Source: JAVVEH01 sp032251435 (GTDB lineage Bacteria > Verrucomicrobiota > Lentisphaeria > Oligosphaerales > MVZH01). Taken from it: 64,000 bases of DNA. Positions 35,513 to 43,728 of this stretch are shown in pieces (position 1 is the stretch's first letter; each line of letters opens with the position of its first letter). Under the pieces are notes generated by a model. The model was not told the DNA's origin. It searched no databases and saw only the letters and a list, made by a program, of their open reading frames with translations. The DNA is taken from positions 62,001 to 126,000 of the forward strand of contig JAVVEH010000003.1 in NCBI GenBank assembly GCA_032251435.1, written 5' to 3'. Position numbers and translations under genes: made by a program.

Positions 35513-37156
35513 TCAACCTGCCAAGGCCGCGGCGACCATCGCCTCAGCCTCTTTCAAAATCTGATTTAAATGATCCCGGCCGCGGAAACTCTCGGCGTAA
35601 ATTTTATAAATATCCTCCGTTCCCGACGGGCGGGCGGCGAACCAACCGGTGTCTGTCACCACTTTCAAGCCGCCGATGGCGGCGCCATTGCCCGGCGCCG
35701 CCGTCAGTTTATCGACAATCCGGTCTCCCGCCAAAGTTTCCGCGCGCACATCCCGGGGGGACAGAGCTTTCAAGCGGGCCTTTTCCTCACGGGTCGCCAC
35801 CGCGTCCACACGCTCATAGACCGGGTCACCGAACCTGGCGACCAAATCCGCGTAATGGCGGGCCGGATCTTTACCGGTCACCGCGGTGATTTCCGCCGCC
35901 AGCAAGTCCATGATGATGCCGTCTTTATCCGTCGTCCAGACTGTGCCATCAAAACGCAGGAAGGAGGCGCCGGCGCTCTCTTCCCCGCCAAACCCGCATG
36001 ACCCGTCAACCAGCCCGTCGACAAACCATTTGAAGCCCACCGGCACTTCGCGGAGTCCGCGGCCAAGATCCTTCGCCACCTTGTCAATCATGGCGCTGGA
36101 CACCAGGGTTTTACCGACTTGGGCGTCAGCTCCCCAGCCGGGCCGGTGAGTGAACAGATAATGGATGGCCACGGCCAGAAAGTGATTGGGATTCATCAAC
36201 CCGGCGGACGGTGTCACGATCCCGTGCCGGTCATAGTCCGGATCATTGCCAAAGGCGATATCAAAGCGGTCTTTCAAGTCAATCAACCCGGCCATGGCGT
36301 AAGGCGATGAGCAATCCATGCGGATTTTGCCATCGCGGTCCACGCGCATGAACGAAAATGTCGGATCCACTTTCCGGTTGACGACATCCACATTCAACCC
36401 ATACCGTTCAGCGATGGGATCCCAGAAGTCAATCCCCGCGCCGCCCATCGGATCCACGCCGATCTTCAGACCGGCTTTGGCGATGGCCTCCATATTGACC
36501 ACGTGGCGCAAGTCATCGACATAAGGTTTGACAAAATCGTATTCCCGCGTCGTGGGCGCGGCCAGCGCCTGGCTGATTGCCATCCGTTTCACCCCGGCCA
36601 AGTTATTTTTAAGCAGGTCATTGGCCCGCGCTTCGATACCGCTGGTGATATCCGTTCCCGCCGGACCGCCTGAGGGAGGATTGTATTTAAATCCCCCGTC
36701 GGCGGGCGGGTTATGGGACGGCGTGATCACCACGCCGTCTGACAGCGCGGTGTCCGCGGCGGCGTTACGCGTTAAAATCGCATGCGAGATCACCGGGGTC
36801 GGCGTGTACCCGCCGCCGGCTTGAATTCTCACCTCGACACCATTGGCGGCGAACACCTCCAGGGCGCTGATAAACGCCGGCTCACTCAAAGCGTGCGTGT
36901 CCTTACCCACGAACATGGGGCCCGTGACACCGGCCGCGGCGCGGTAATCAACAATCGCCTGGGCGACAGCTAAAATGTGCGGTTCGTTAAAACATCTCTT
37001 CGGCGATGAGCCGCGATGACCGGACGTGCCGAAAGCGACCTGATGATCCGGATCATCCGGATCCGGTTTCAATGTATAATAATCCGCCACCAAGCGGGGA
37101 ATATTCACCAACATTTCCAGGGGGACGGGCTTGCCCGCCAATTCATGAACAGCCAT
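35513..37156 (-). CDS. pgm: Phosphoglucomutase (alpha-D-glucose-specific)
   Basis: The 547-residue enzyme interconverts glucose 1-phosphate and glucose 6-phosphate. Features: FGTSGHRGSS near the N terminus, the phosphoserine loop VVITPSHNPPADGG, the metal loop FGNDPDYDRHG, the sugar-binding GGEESAGASFLR and the phosphate-binding WFAARPSGTEDIYKIY. Length and motifs match the bacterial Pgm type of E. coli. AGGAA stands six bases before the ATG. It links the amylase and galactokinase activities of the window with glycolysis. A kinase gene follows directly. Confidence 0.96.
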   Translation of the reverse strand: MAVHELAGKPVPLEMLVNIPRLVADYYTLKPDPDDPDHQVAFGTSGHRGSSPKRCFNEPHILAVAQAIVDYRAAAGVTGPMFVGKDTHALSEPAFISALEVFAANGVEVRIQAGGGYTPTPVISHAILTRNAAADTALSDGVVITPSHNPPADGGFKYNPPSGGPAGTDITSGIEARANDLLKNNLAGVKRMAISQALAAPTTREYDFVKPYVDDLRHVVNMEAIAKAGLKIGVDPMGGAGIDFWDPIAERYGLNVDVVNRKVDPTFSFMRVDRDGKIRMDCSSPYAMAGLIDLKDRFDIAFGNDPDYDRHGIVTPSAGLMNPNHFLAVAIHYLFTHRPGWGADAQVGKTLVSSAMIDKVAKDLGRGLREVPVGFKWFVDGLVDGSCGFGGEESAGASFLRFDGTVWTTDKDGIIMDLLAAEITAVTGKDPARHYADLVARFGDPVYERVDAVATREEKARLKALSPRDVRAETLAGDRIVDKLTAAPGNGAAIGGLKVVTDTGWFAARPSGTEDIYKIYAESFRGRDHLNQILKEAEAMVAAALAG

Positions 37157-37212
37157 AACAGATTCCTATTATTGACACGGCGACAATGCGCCTTGCATTT
37201 GGATACGGCAGT

Positions 37213-37328
37213 CTCTTCTGAGACAAGAATGATGAGCCAGCGGTTTTTGACCGGTCGAGACGGCTGTTTTCGAGACGAAAACGATCCATGGAGCGCATCC
37301 GTCTCGGATGCATCTGCCCGCATTGCTT
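37213..37328 (+). repeat. Dispersed hairpin repeat with GAGAC/GTCTC apices, copy B
   Basis: This aligns with 4869-4980. It contains TCTTCTGAGACAAGA, the palindrome GTTTTCGAGACGAAAAC and the palindrome GCATCCGTCTCGGATGC. Compared with copy A the middle stem has changed on both sides in step. It lies in the 439-base gap between pgm and ffh (37157-37595), which holds three other repeat elements and no recognised gene. Confidence 0.7.
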
Positions 37329-37351
37329 GAGCTTGCGCTCCAGCTGCAAGC

Positions 37352-37418
37352 GACCCGCCTGTAGCGCTTGCAGTTTGCACGACTTCACGCAAACAATGCG
37401 GACAGGTGCAGGCGGGTC
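37352..37418. repeat. Inverted repeat in the pgm-ffh gap
   Basis: GACCCGCCTG (37352-37361) and CAGGCGGGTC (37409-37418) are perfect 10-base arms around a 47-base loop. A second perfect hairpin, GCGAGGTTT-CC-AAACCTCGC, stands at 37477-37496. Neither has a T-run. They may belong to a composite mobile or palindromic element together with the flanking repeats. Confidence 0.5.
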
Positions 37419-37516
37419 CGTGTTGAGCAGTCGAACATGGTTGCAAAATAAGTGACTTTGTCTCTTCCTGTTCGGAGCGAGGTTTCCAAACCTCGCGCAA
37501 TGGCTACGCCGCTCCT

Positions 37517-37540
37517 GACCGCAGGGGACTGCGGAATCCA
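37517..37540 (+). repeat. Dispersed GGACTGCGGAATCCA element, copy 2
   Basis: GACCGCAGGGGACTGCGGAATCCA matches the element at 15457-15480 in nearly every base and the inverted pair at 60022-60078. It is 56 bases downstream of the ffh stop codon. Confidence 0.55.
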
Positions 37541-37595
37541 AAAAAGAGCATGCGAGGCGCGTAGATCACCGGATTCGTCAGAAGACGTTACCCAT

Positions 37596-39038
37596 TTAGC
37601 GGCGCTTCTTCTTCTTTTTCTTCTTCGGCTTAGTGAACCGGGCGCCTCTTTTAGGTGCCCCGCCGCCCATTCCGGGCATTCCCATCCCGGGCATACCGGG
37701 CATGCCGCCGCCCATGCCGGGCATGCCGCCACCCTGCATGGCCTCCATCATCCCCTGCATTTGGTCCATGTTGCCCATCATTTTTTTCATCATATTGAAT
37801 TGCTGGACCAACTGATTGACTTGCTCCGCGTCCACGCCGCTGCCGCGGGCGATACGCGCGCACCGGGAGCTGGAAAGGGAATCCGGATTCTGGCGCTCGA
37901 ACGGGGTCATGGAATGGATGATACCCTCAATGCGGGTGAATTGCTTTTCATCAACAGGTAATTGTTTAAGTTTCCCCATTCCCGGCAGCATATCGAGCAA
38001 TGACAGCAGTCCGCCCATGCGCTTTAATTTTTTCAACTGGCCGAGAAAATCATCAAAATCAAAGGTCTGCTTGCGCATTTTCTCTTCCAGGCGCTTGGCT
38101 TCCTCCTCCTCGAAGTGTTCCGAGGCTTTTTCCACCAAACTGACCACATCGCCCATGCCCAGGATCCGGGAAGCCATCCGCTCCGGATGAAAGGTCTGGA
38201 GATCATCCATCCCTTCACCCACCCCGATAAATTTGATTGGTTTCCCCGTGACCTGGCGCATGGACAGCGCGGCGCCGCCACGGGCGTCCCCGTCCAGCTT
38301 GGTCAAGACAATGCCCGTCACCTCCAGCGCCTCATTAAAGTGTTCGGCCACCGACACCGCTTCCTGGCCCAGCGCGGCGTCCGCGACCAACAAGATTTCC
38401 GCCGGAAGCGTCCGTTTCCGCACATCGGCCAGTTGCTGAACCAGCACCTCGTCAATCTGATGGCGGCCAGCCGTGTCAATGATCAAAACATCACTGCCAT
38501 TGTCCTCCGCCGCCTGACGCGCCTTTCCCGCCAGCTTGGCCACGTCGGTTGATCCCCGGTCCAAAAACACGGGAATATCCAGTTGTTTGCCAAGGAACTC
38601 CAACTGGTCAATGGCCGCCGGGCGGTGCAGGTCACACGCCGCCACCATGACTTTTTTGCCATCTTTACCCAGCAAGCGCGCCAGTTTAGCCGTCGTCGTG
38701 GTTTTGCCGCTGCCGTGCAACCCCACCATCATGATGACCGCCGGCTTGCCGGTCAAAACCAGAGGCGCGTCCCCCTCACCCAACAAGGCCGCCAGCTCAT
38801 CATTGACAATTTTGACCGCCTGCTGGCCGGGTTTGATGCTTTTGAGAACCTTTTCACCCAGGCACTGCTCCTTGCACGTGGCGATGAAATTCTTCACCAC
38901 GGTGTAATTCACATCCGCTTCCAGCAGCGCCCGGCGGACATCGCGCAAGGCGTCGGTGATATTTTTCTCGGAAAGCACCCCGCGGCCGCTGAGATTGCGG
39001 AAGGTGTCTTGGAGTCGGTCTGTCAGTCTGTCAAACAT
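37596..39038 (-). CDS. ffh: Signal recognition particle GTPase
   Basis: The 480-residue Ffh targets nascent membrane and secreted proteins to the translocon together with 4.5S RNA and FtsY. N domain: MFDRLTDRLQDTFRNLSG. G domain: GLHGSGKTTTTAKLA, DLHRPAAIDQL, DTAGRHQIDE, LTKLDGDARGG and GVGEGMDDLQTFHP. The M domain has MTPFERQNPDSLSSSRCARIARGSG, where a usual Arg of the RNA-binding helix is Cys. The C terminus is unusual: a Met-Gly-Pro run built from GMPGMGG units and a tail of eight Lys and two Arg. No 4.5S RNA gene is seen in the window. It is a single-gene unit 79 bases after galK on the same side. Confidence 0.96.
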   Translation of the reverse strand: MFDRLTDRLQDTFRNLSGRGVLSEKNITDALRDVRRALLEADVNYTVVKNFIATCKEQCLGEKVLKSIKPGQQAVKIVNDELAALLGEGDAPLVLTGKPAVIMMVGLHGSGKTTTTAKLARLLGKDGKKVMVAACDLHRPAAIDQLEFLGKQLDIPVFLDRGSTDVAKLAGKARQAAEDNGSDVLIIDTAGRHQIDEVLVQQLADVRKRTLPAEILLVADAALGQEAVSVAEHFNEALEVTGIVLTKLDGDARGGAALSMRQVTGKPIKFIGVGEGMDDLQTFHPERMASRILGMGDVVSLVEKASEHFEEEEAKRLEEKMRKQTFDFDDFLGQLKKLKRMGGLLSLLDMLPGMGKLKQLPVDEKQFTRIEGIIHSMTPFERQNPDSLSSSRCARIARGSGVDAEQVNQLVQQFNMMKKMMGNMDQMQGMMEAMQGGGMPGMGGGMPGMPGMGMPGMGGGAPKRGARFTKPKKKKKKKRR

Positions 39039-39117
39039 ATAAATCTTTGTTCAGGGTTCTAAGTTCCGGCGTGAAAGCGTGACACGTGACCATTGAGCAC
39101 TGATTCCGGAAAAGGAC

Positions 39118-40263
39118 TTACAGGATTCTGGCGCCTTCACCGGCCACACAGATCATCGTCTGAGGATCTTTCCCCGTCAGATTCAGATAGGCGGCCGCCA
39201 GCCGTCGGGCGTATCGCTCGGCCTGGTCTTCTTCCACCAGATGCACACTGATGCCGCCGAAGCCGCCGCCACTTAACCGGGCGCCCAAAGCGCCCGGCAG
39301 AGATTTTCCAATGGCCACCAATTGGTCCAATTCAGGGCAACTGTTCTCAAAATTGATCCGGGAACTGTCCTGCGACTCGAACATGAGCTTGCCAAACCCG
39401 GCGACATCACCGGCTTCCAGGCGCTTGATCCCCGCCCACACCCGCTCATCCTCGCCAACCACATGCTTCGCCCGCCGATAACTGATGATGTCCATCTGAT
39501 CTTTATACGTGTCAAGTTGCTCCATGCTGACATCGCGCAAAGTTTTCACACCGGGAATCAGCCGGGCCAAAACCGCCGCGGCGTCCTCGCAACTGTCCCG
39601 CCGGTCATTGTACTCCGTTGTCAGGTCATGCTTCACCATACTGTTGGCGACCACCAGCGCGGTCCCCGCGGGCAAGGGAATATTCTCCACCGCCAGACTG
39701 CGGAAATCCGAATAGACCAGTTGGTTTTCCGCGCCTTTGATGGAGCTGAACTGATCCAGCAATCCGGTGCGGGCGCCGACGCAGTTGTTTTCGCACGCCT
39801 GGCCAATTTTCGCCCACTCGACCCATGGCAGTTCGACCCCGGCCAGTTTTCCCAAGCCATAGGCGGTGGAAATCTCCAACGCGGCGGAACTGCTCATGCC
39901 GGCCGACATGGGAATGGAACTCAAAATCACCGCGTTGAACGCGGGGATGGTGATTCCCCGCCCTTGCATCTCAATAATCGTTCCTTTGATATAGTTCGCC
40001 CAGTCACCTTTGGTTAACGCCGTCAGGCTGTCAATATCAAACGACCGCTCGCTGCCGTCCCGCAAGTCCTTCACCACGCATGTCACCCCGTCCACCACGG
40101 ACGCCGCGAAACTGGTGCCGAGATCGACCGCGCAACTAAGAACCACGCCCTCATTGTAATCCGTGTGGTTTCCCAAAATCTCCAGGCGGCCGGGGGCGTA
40201 GGCGACAACCTCCGGTTCCGATCCATATTGGTCAACATAGCCTTTTATCACGTCTTTCCGCAT
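39118..40263 (-). CDS. galK: Galactokinase (GHMP kinase)
   Basis: The 381-residue enzyme phosphorylates galactose at C1 with ATP. GHMP signatures: APGRLEILGNHTDYNEG at 24-40, the ATP loop PMSAGMSSSAALE, the Asp-containing GLLDQFSS with the catalytic base, and LSGGGFGGISVHL near the C terminus. In most galactokinases the first motif reads GEHTDYN; here the Glu is Asn, as in some bacterial relatives, so sugar preference could differ. CAGGAG precedes the ATG. No other Leloir-pathway gene is in the window, though pgm would use the glucose 1-phosphate formed. Confidence 0.9.
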   Translation of the reverse strand: MRKDVIKGYVDQYGSEPEVVAYAPGRLEILGNHTDYNEGVVLSCAVDLGTSFAASVVDGVTCVVKDLRDGSERSFDIDSLTALTKGDWANYIKGTIIEMQGRGITIPAFNAVILSSIPMSAGMSSSAALEISTAYGLGKLAGVELPWVEWAKIGQACENNCVGARTGLLDQFSSIKGAENQLVYSDFRSLAVENIPLPAGTALVVANSMVKHDLTTEYNDRRDSCEDAAAVLARLIPGVKTLRDVSMEQLDTYKDQMDIISYRRAKHVVGEDERVWAGIKRLEAGDVAGFGKLMFESQDSSRINFENSCPELDQLVAIGKSLPGALGARLSGGGFGGISVHLVEEDQAERYARRLAAAYLNLTGKDPQTMICVAGEGARIL

Positions 40264-40380
40264 TACAAACTCCTGTTTGGCGGGGGGGGGGACTGAGTTA
40301 ATCCTGACGGGGTCAACTATAAACCGCCTTCCATTTTTTTCATCTTTAGAACCACAGGTTCAGACAAAGATTTACACCAG

Positions 40381-40423
40381 TCACGTCTTCCACGCCTTCC
40401 ACGCCTTCCACGCCTTCCACGCG
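40381..40423 (+). repeat. Short 9-bp tandem repeat array (CTTCCACGC)
   Basis: About four units of CTTCCACGC stand in the 277-base divergent region between galK and proB. It is the same repeat family as at 15671-15946 and 60085-60265, here with a clean unit, which suggests recent expansion. Confidence 0.85.
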
Positions 40424-40540
40424 TCGCCGCGGGCGGGCGGCGCGGCGATTGTTTCATTCCGGAGCGGGAGTATATTACGCGTTCAGCACATCCATAGAAG
40501 CGAGTCGTTTTAACCCTCTCCAGCAAAGTTTCCAGAGCGC

Positions 40541-41692
40541 ATGTCAATTTTTTTCAAGGACACCGGTCAACGGAGTAGAATTTTAACAGGGATCCGCCGT
40601 ATTGTCATCAAAGTCGGCACCCGCTTGATCACGGGCGTGGAGGGCGTGTCCAAGGCGGACCGCCTCTGCCAGTTGATTGCCGAGGTTGACCTGCTCAGAA
40701 AGCGGGGTCTGGAGGTGATCGTGGTCACCTCCGGCGCGATCGGCGCGGGCATTGTCGTTCTGGGAACGCCCAAACGTCCCCAGTCTCTTTCACAACTGCA
40801 AGCCCACGCGGCCGTCGGCCAATGCCAATTGATGTATCTCTACGAGAAAGCCTGTGTTGAACACGGCTTTCATTGCGCGCAGATGCTGTTGGCCGCGGAT
40901 GATGTTCAACACCGCGAACGGCACTTGAACATCCGTTCCTGTCTCGACGCCTTGCTGGCCAACGGCGTGTTGCCAGTCATTAACGAAAACGATTCGGTCA
41001 GCGTGGATGAAATTCGGTTCGGGGACAACGATGTGCTGGCGGCGCTGGTGGGAACGATCGCGAAAGCGGATTTAACCATCCTGCTGACCAATGTGGATGG
41101 CCTGAAAGAGCATGTTGACGGGCGGCTCGGGCGCCGGTACTCCGTGATTGAGGCGCTGGACGAACGCACGCGGAGCATGGCTAAAGACACCGCCGACAGC
41201 GCCTTTTCCGTGGGTGGCATGGCCACAAAACTCAAAGCCGCGGAAACCGTCACCCGGGCGGGCGAGCATATGTGGATCGCCGATGGACGGGACTTTTCGG
41301 TTTTACGCGGTATTTTAGGCGGTGAAGACATCGGCACCCTGTTCACAGCCTTGACGGATGACCGCATGCCCGGCCAAAAACGCTACCTGGCCTTTTTCTC
41401 CGAGCCAACCGGCGACATCTTCGTCGATATGGGCGCGGCGCGGGCGCTTCAAAATCAGGGGCGAAGTCTTCTGCCCAGTGGCATTCTAAGTGTGGAAGGG
41501 AACTTTCACCGGGGCGACACAGTGCGAATTAAAAGCGATGCGAATGGCGATGTGATCGCCAAGGGCCTGAGCAACTACGATGCCGAAGATGTCCGGGCGA
41601 TTCAAGGACGGAACACGTCAGAGATCAGCGGTATTCTGGGCCGCGAAGGATGCGACCCGGTTGTGCACCGGAATTATCTGGTCCTGACTTGA
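40541..41692 (+). CDS. proB: Glutamate 5-kinase
   Basis: The 383-residue protein phosphorylates glutamate as the first step of proline synthesis. The amino acid kinase domain has IVIKVGTRLITG, VVTSGAIGAGIVVLG, VINENDSVSVDEIRFGDNDVL, LLTNVDGL and VGGMATKLKAAE. The last 100 residues form the PUA domain (RSLLPSGILSVEGNFHRGD), as in the long ProB type. It is followed by the ProA-like gene after 21 bases, so the two are one operon and the labile glutamyl phosphate can be channelled. The ribosome site is weak. Confidence 0.95.
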   Translation: MSIFFKDTGQRSRILTGIRRIVIKVGTRLITGVEGVSKADRLCQLIAEVDLLRKRGLEVIVVTSGAIGAGIVVLGTPKRPQSLSQLQAHAAVGQCQLMYLYEKACVEHGFHCAQMLLAADDVQHRERHLNIRSCLDALLANGVLPVINENDSVSVDEIRFGDNDVLAALVGTIAKADLTILLTNVDGLKEHVDGRLGRRYSVIEALDERTRSMAKDTADSAFSVGGMATKLKAAETVTRAGEHMWIADGRDFSVLRGILGGEDIGTLFTALTDDRMPGQKRYLAFFSEPTGDIFVDMGAARALQNQGRSLLPSGILSVEGNFHRGDTVRIKSDANGDVIAKGLSNYDAEDVRAIQGRNTSEISGILGREGCDPVVHRNYLVLT

Positions 41693-41713
41693 CCAACACA
41701 TGAGGATTCGAGC

Positions 41714-42967
41714 ATGAATAATCTGTTTCCGGAACTGACGCGGATGGGAGAAGCCGCCCGCGCCGCCGCTCGATGCCTCCGCCGCATGCAGACACCCCAA
41801 AAAAATCGGTGTATTGAGGCTTTGGCGGACGTGGTGATGACCCGCCAGGACTCCATTATTGAGGCCACTCGGTGGGATTTGCAACAAACGCTGAACAGTA
41901 ATTTATTCCATGAAAGTGAAGGCGTTCAGGCCGCCACACCGCACACCCTGGAAAAAACGGTCAAAGTGCTCCGGAACCTGGCCGGGCAACCGGATCCGGT
42001 CGGCCGGGTGGACTCCACATGGATCCGCCCCAATGGTCTGGCGATAAAAAAAATCCGCGAGCCCATCGGCGTGATCGGAGTCGCCTTTCATGGCAACATG
42101 GATTCCATTCTCACCTCCGCGGCCTTGTGCGTTAAATCCAACAACGCGGCGTTACTTTGCACCGACAACCACTGGCGGCGCACCAACCGGGTTCTCGGAG
42201 AGATCCTCAAACAGGTTTTCACCGACAGTGATTTCCCCGAAGACACGGTTCAAATTTTCACCTCGTCAAGTCCTGAGTCGTATAAGGCTTTTTTATTGTT
42301 GGATGAGTATATCGATCTGCTGATTCCAAAAGGAGATCCCGCCTTTATCGCCCAAGTCAAAGGATTGTCCCGGATTCCGATTCTGGTTTCCAGCCGCGGC
42401 GTGTGTCACATTTATGTGGATAAAGAAGCGGACTTGGACATGGCGCTGGCGATTATTGATGACGCCCGCAAAACGACCGCGGAAAATTCCGCGGACACCG
42501 TTTTGATTCACGCGGAGGCCGCGGATCTGTTTTTACCTATTTTGGGCGCCTGGGCCGAGGAGTCATCCGTGACGCTTTTAGGCGATCCGGCGGTCACCGG
42601 CGCGCTGCCATCCGCCCGCCCCGCCTCCGCCTCCGATTGGCAGCGGGAACATCCCCCGCATGAACTAGCTGTGAAAATCGTGGAGCACTCGCGGGAAGCG
42701 GTCGCCCACATCGGCCAATATGGGGCGGGTCACAGCGACGCGATTATCACTCAATCCAAGCAACGCGCCCATTTTTTCTGCGCGGCCGTGGATTCGGCGG
42801 CGGTCTATGTCAACGCCTCAACCCGTTTCACGCACGCCTGCCACTTCGGCATGGGCCCGCAGATTGTGGTTGGCACAGGGCATTTCCATGCCCGCGGCCC
42901 GATCGGTGTTGAAGAGTTAACCACGTATAAATTTGTCATCGAAGGAAAAGGGCAGATCCGGGAATGA
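41714..42967 (+). CDS. proA: ProA-like gamma-glutamyl phosphate reductase lacking the catalytic Cys
   Basis: The 417-residue protein has the length, operon place and many conserved blocks of ProA: REPIGVIGV, SAALCVKSNNAALL, GVCHIYVDKEADLDMAL, YGAGHSDAII, VDSAAVYVNASTRFT and ARGPIGVEELTTYKF. Key residues differ. In ProA the thiolate lies in a Cys-Asn-Ala-(x)-Glu-Thr-Leu-Leu-Val-His stretch; here the aligned stretch is ENSADTVLIH with Glu257 in place of Cys. The Glu-Ser-Arg-Pro-Asn and Arg-Gly-Gly segments are replaced by HGNMDS and LCTDNHW. The normal acyl-enzyme chemistry therefore seems impossible; it may be a scaffold, have another activity, or be backed up by a second ProA elsewhere. GAGGAT precedes the ATG. 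It overlaps tlyA by four bases. Confidence 0.85.
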   Translation: MNNLFPELTRMGEAARAAARCLRRMQTPQKNRCIEALADVVMTRQDSIIEATRWDLQQTLNSNLFHESEGVQAATPHTLEKTVKVLRNLAGQPDPVGRVDSTWIRPNGLAIKKIREPIGVIGVAFHGNMDSILTSAALCVKSNNAALLCTDNHWRRTNRVLGEILKQVFTDSDFPEDTVQIFTSSSPESYKAFLLLDEYIDLLIPKGDPAFIAQVKGLSRIPILVSSRGVCHIYVDKEADLDMALAIIDDARKTTAENSADTVLIHAEAADLFLPILGAWAEESSVTLLGDPAVTGALPSARPASASDWQREHPPHELAVKIVEHSREAVAHIGQYGAGHSDAIITQSKQRAHFFCAAVDSAAVYVNASTRFTHACHFGMGPQIVVGTGHFHARGPIGVEELTTYKFVIEGKGQIRE

Positions 42968-43728
42968 CCGCCCGTCCATCCATGCCGCGGAAATTCCGCG
43001 CCGACATGTTACTGCTAAAAAAAGGGTTCTGCGAAAGCCGCGGGCAGGCGGCGAAGCTGATTCTAGCCGGGCAAGTGCGGATCGGGGCTGATCATGTCAT
43101 CAAAAAAACCAGTGACATGGTGGCTGAAGACGCGGATGTGCGTGTCATTTCCCCCTATCCCTATGTCAGCCGGGGAGCGGAAAAACTCCTGGGCGGTCTA
43201 ACGGCCTTCCCGTGGGATGTGACAGACAAAACCGCGCTTGACATTGGGGCCTCAACGGGGGGATTCACGGATTTGCTCCTCCAGCGCGGAGCCCGCCAAG
43301 TGTACGCGGTGGATGTGGGCTATGGACAGTTGCACGCCAAACTCCGCCAGGATCCCCGGGTCATCTCCCTGGAACGAACCAACGCCCGTCATCTCACGGC
43401 GGCATTAATCCCGGTGAACATTGATTTACTGGTGGGGGACGTGTCGTTTATTTCCTTGACCAAGGTTCTTCCCCCCTGCGCTCCCTTTTTAGCGGAGAAC
43501 GCGCGCGTTTACATCCTGGTCAAACCCCAATTTGAAGCCCGGCGGGAAGATGTCGGCAAAGGCGGTGTCGTGCGGGATCCGGCTGTCCGGCAAGCCTGCG
43601 TGGACAAAATCGTCGCCTTCGCCCGGGACAGGCTGAGCTGGGCACTGATTGGCGTGACCCCCTCGCCCATCACGGGCCCCAAAGGCAACCAGGAAACCAT
43701 CGCGGTCTTCGCGAACCATCCCGTTTAG
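42964..43728 (+). CDS. tlyA: TlyA-type rRNA methyltransferase (S4 + FtsJ-like domains)
   Basis: The 254-residue protein has an N-terminal S4 RNA-binding domain (RADMLLLKKGFCESRGQAAKLI, quoted in part) and PYVSRGAEKLLGGL, then an SAM-dependent methyltransferase domain with ALDIGASTGGFTDLLLQ, VYAVDVGYGQLH, VGDVSFISLTKVL and LVKPQFEARRE. TlyA enzymes 2'-O-methylate 16S and 23S rRNA; some members are called haemolysins in older annotation. The ATG overlaps the ProA-like stop (ATGA). The gene ends convergent with the aminopeptidase, sharing four bases. Confidence 0.92.
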   Translation: MTARPSMPRKFRADMLLLKKGFCESRGQAAKLILAGQVRIGADHVIKKTSDMVAEDADVRVISPYPYVSRGAEKLLGGLTAFPWDVTDKTALDIGASTGGFTDLLLQRGARQVYAVDVGYGQLHAKLRQDPRVISLERTNARHLTAALIPVNIDLLVGDVSFISLTKVLPPCAPFLAENARVYILVKPQFEARREDVGKGGVVRDPAVRQACVDKIVAFARDRLSWALIGVTPSPITGPKGNQETIAVFANHPV

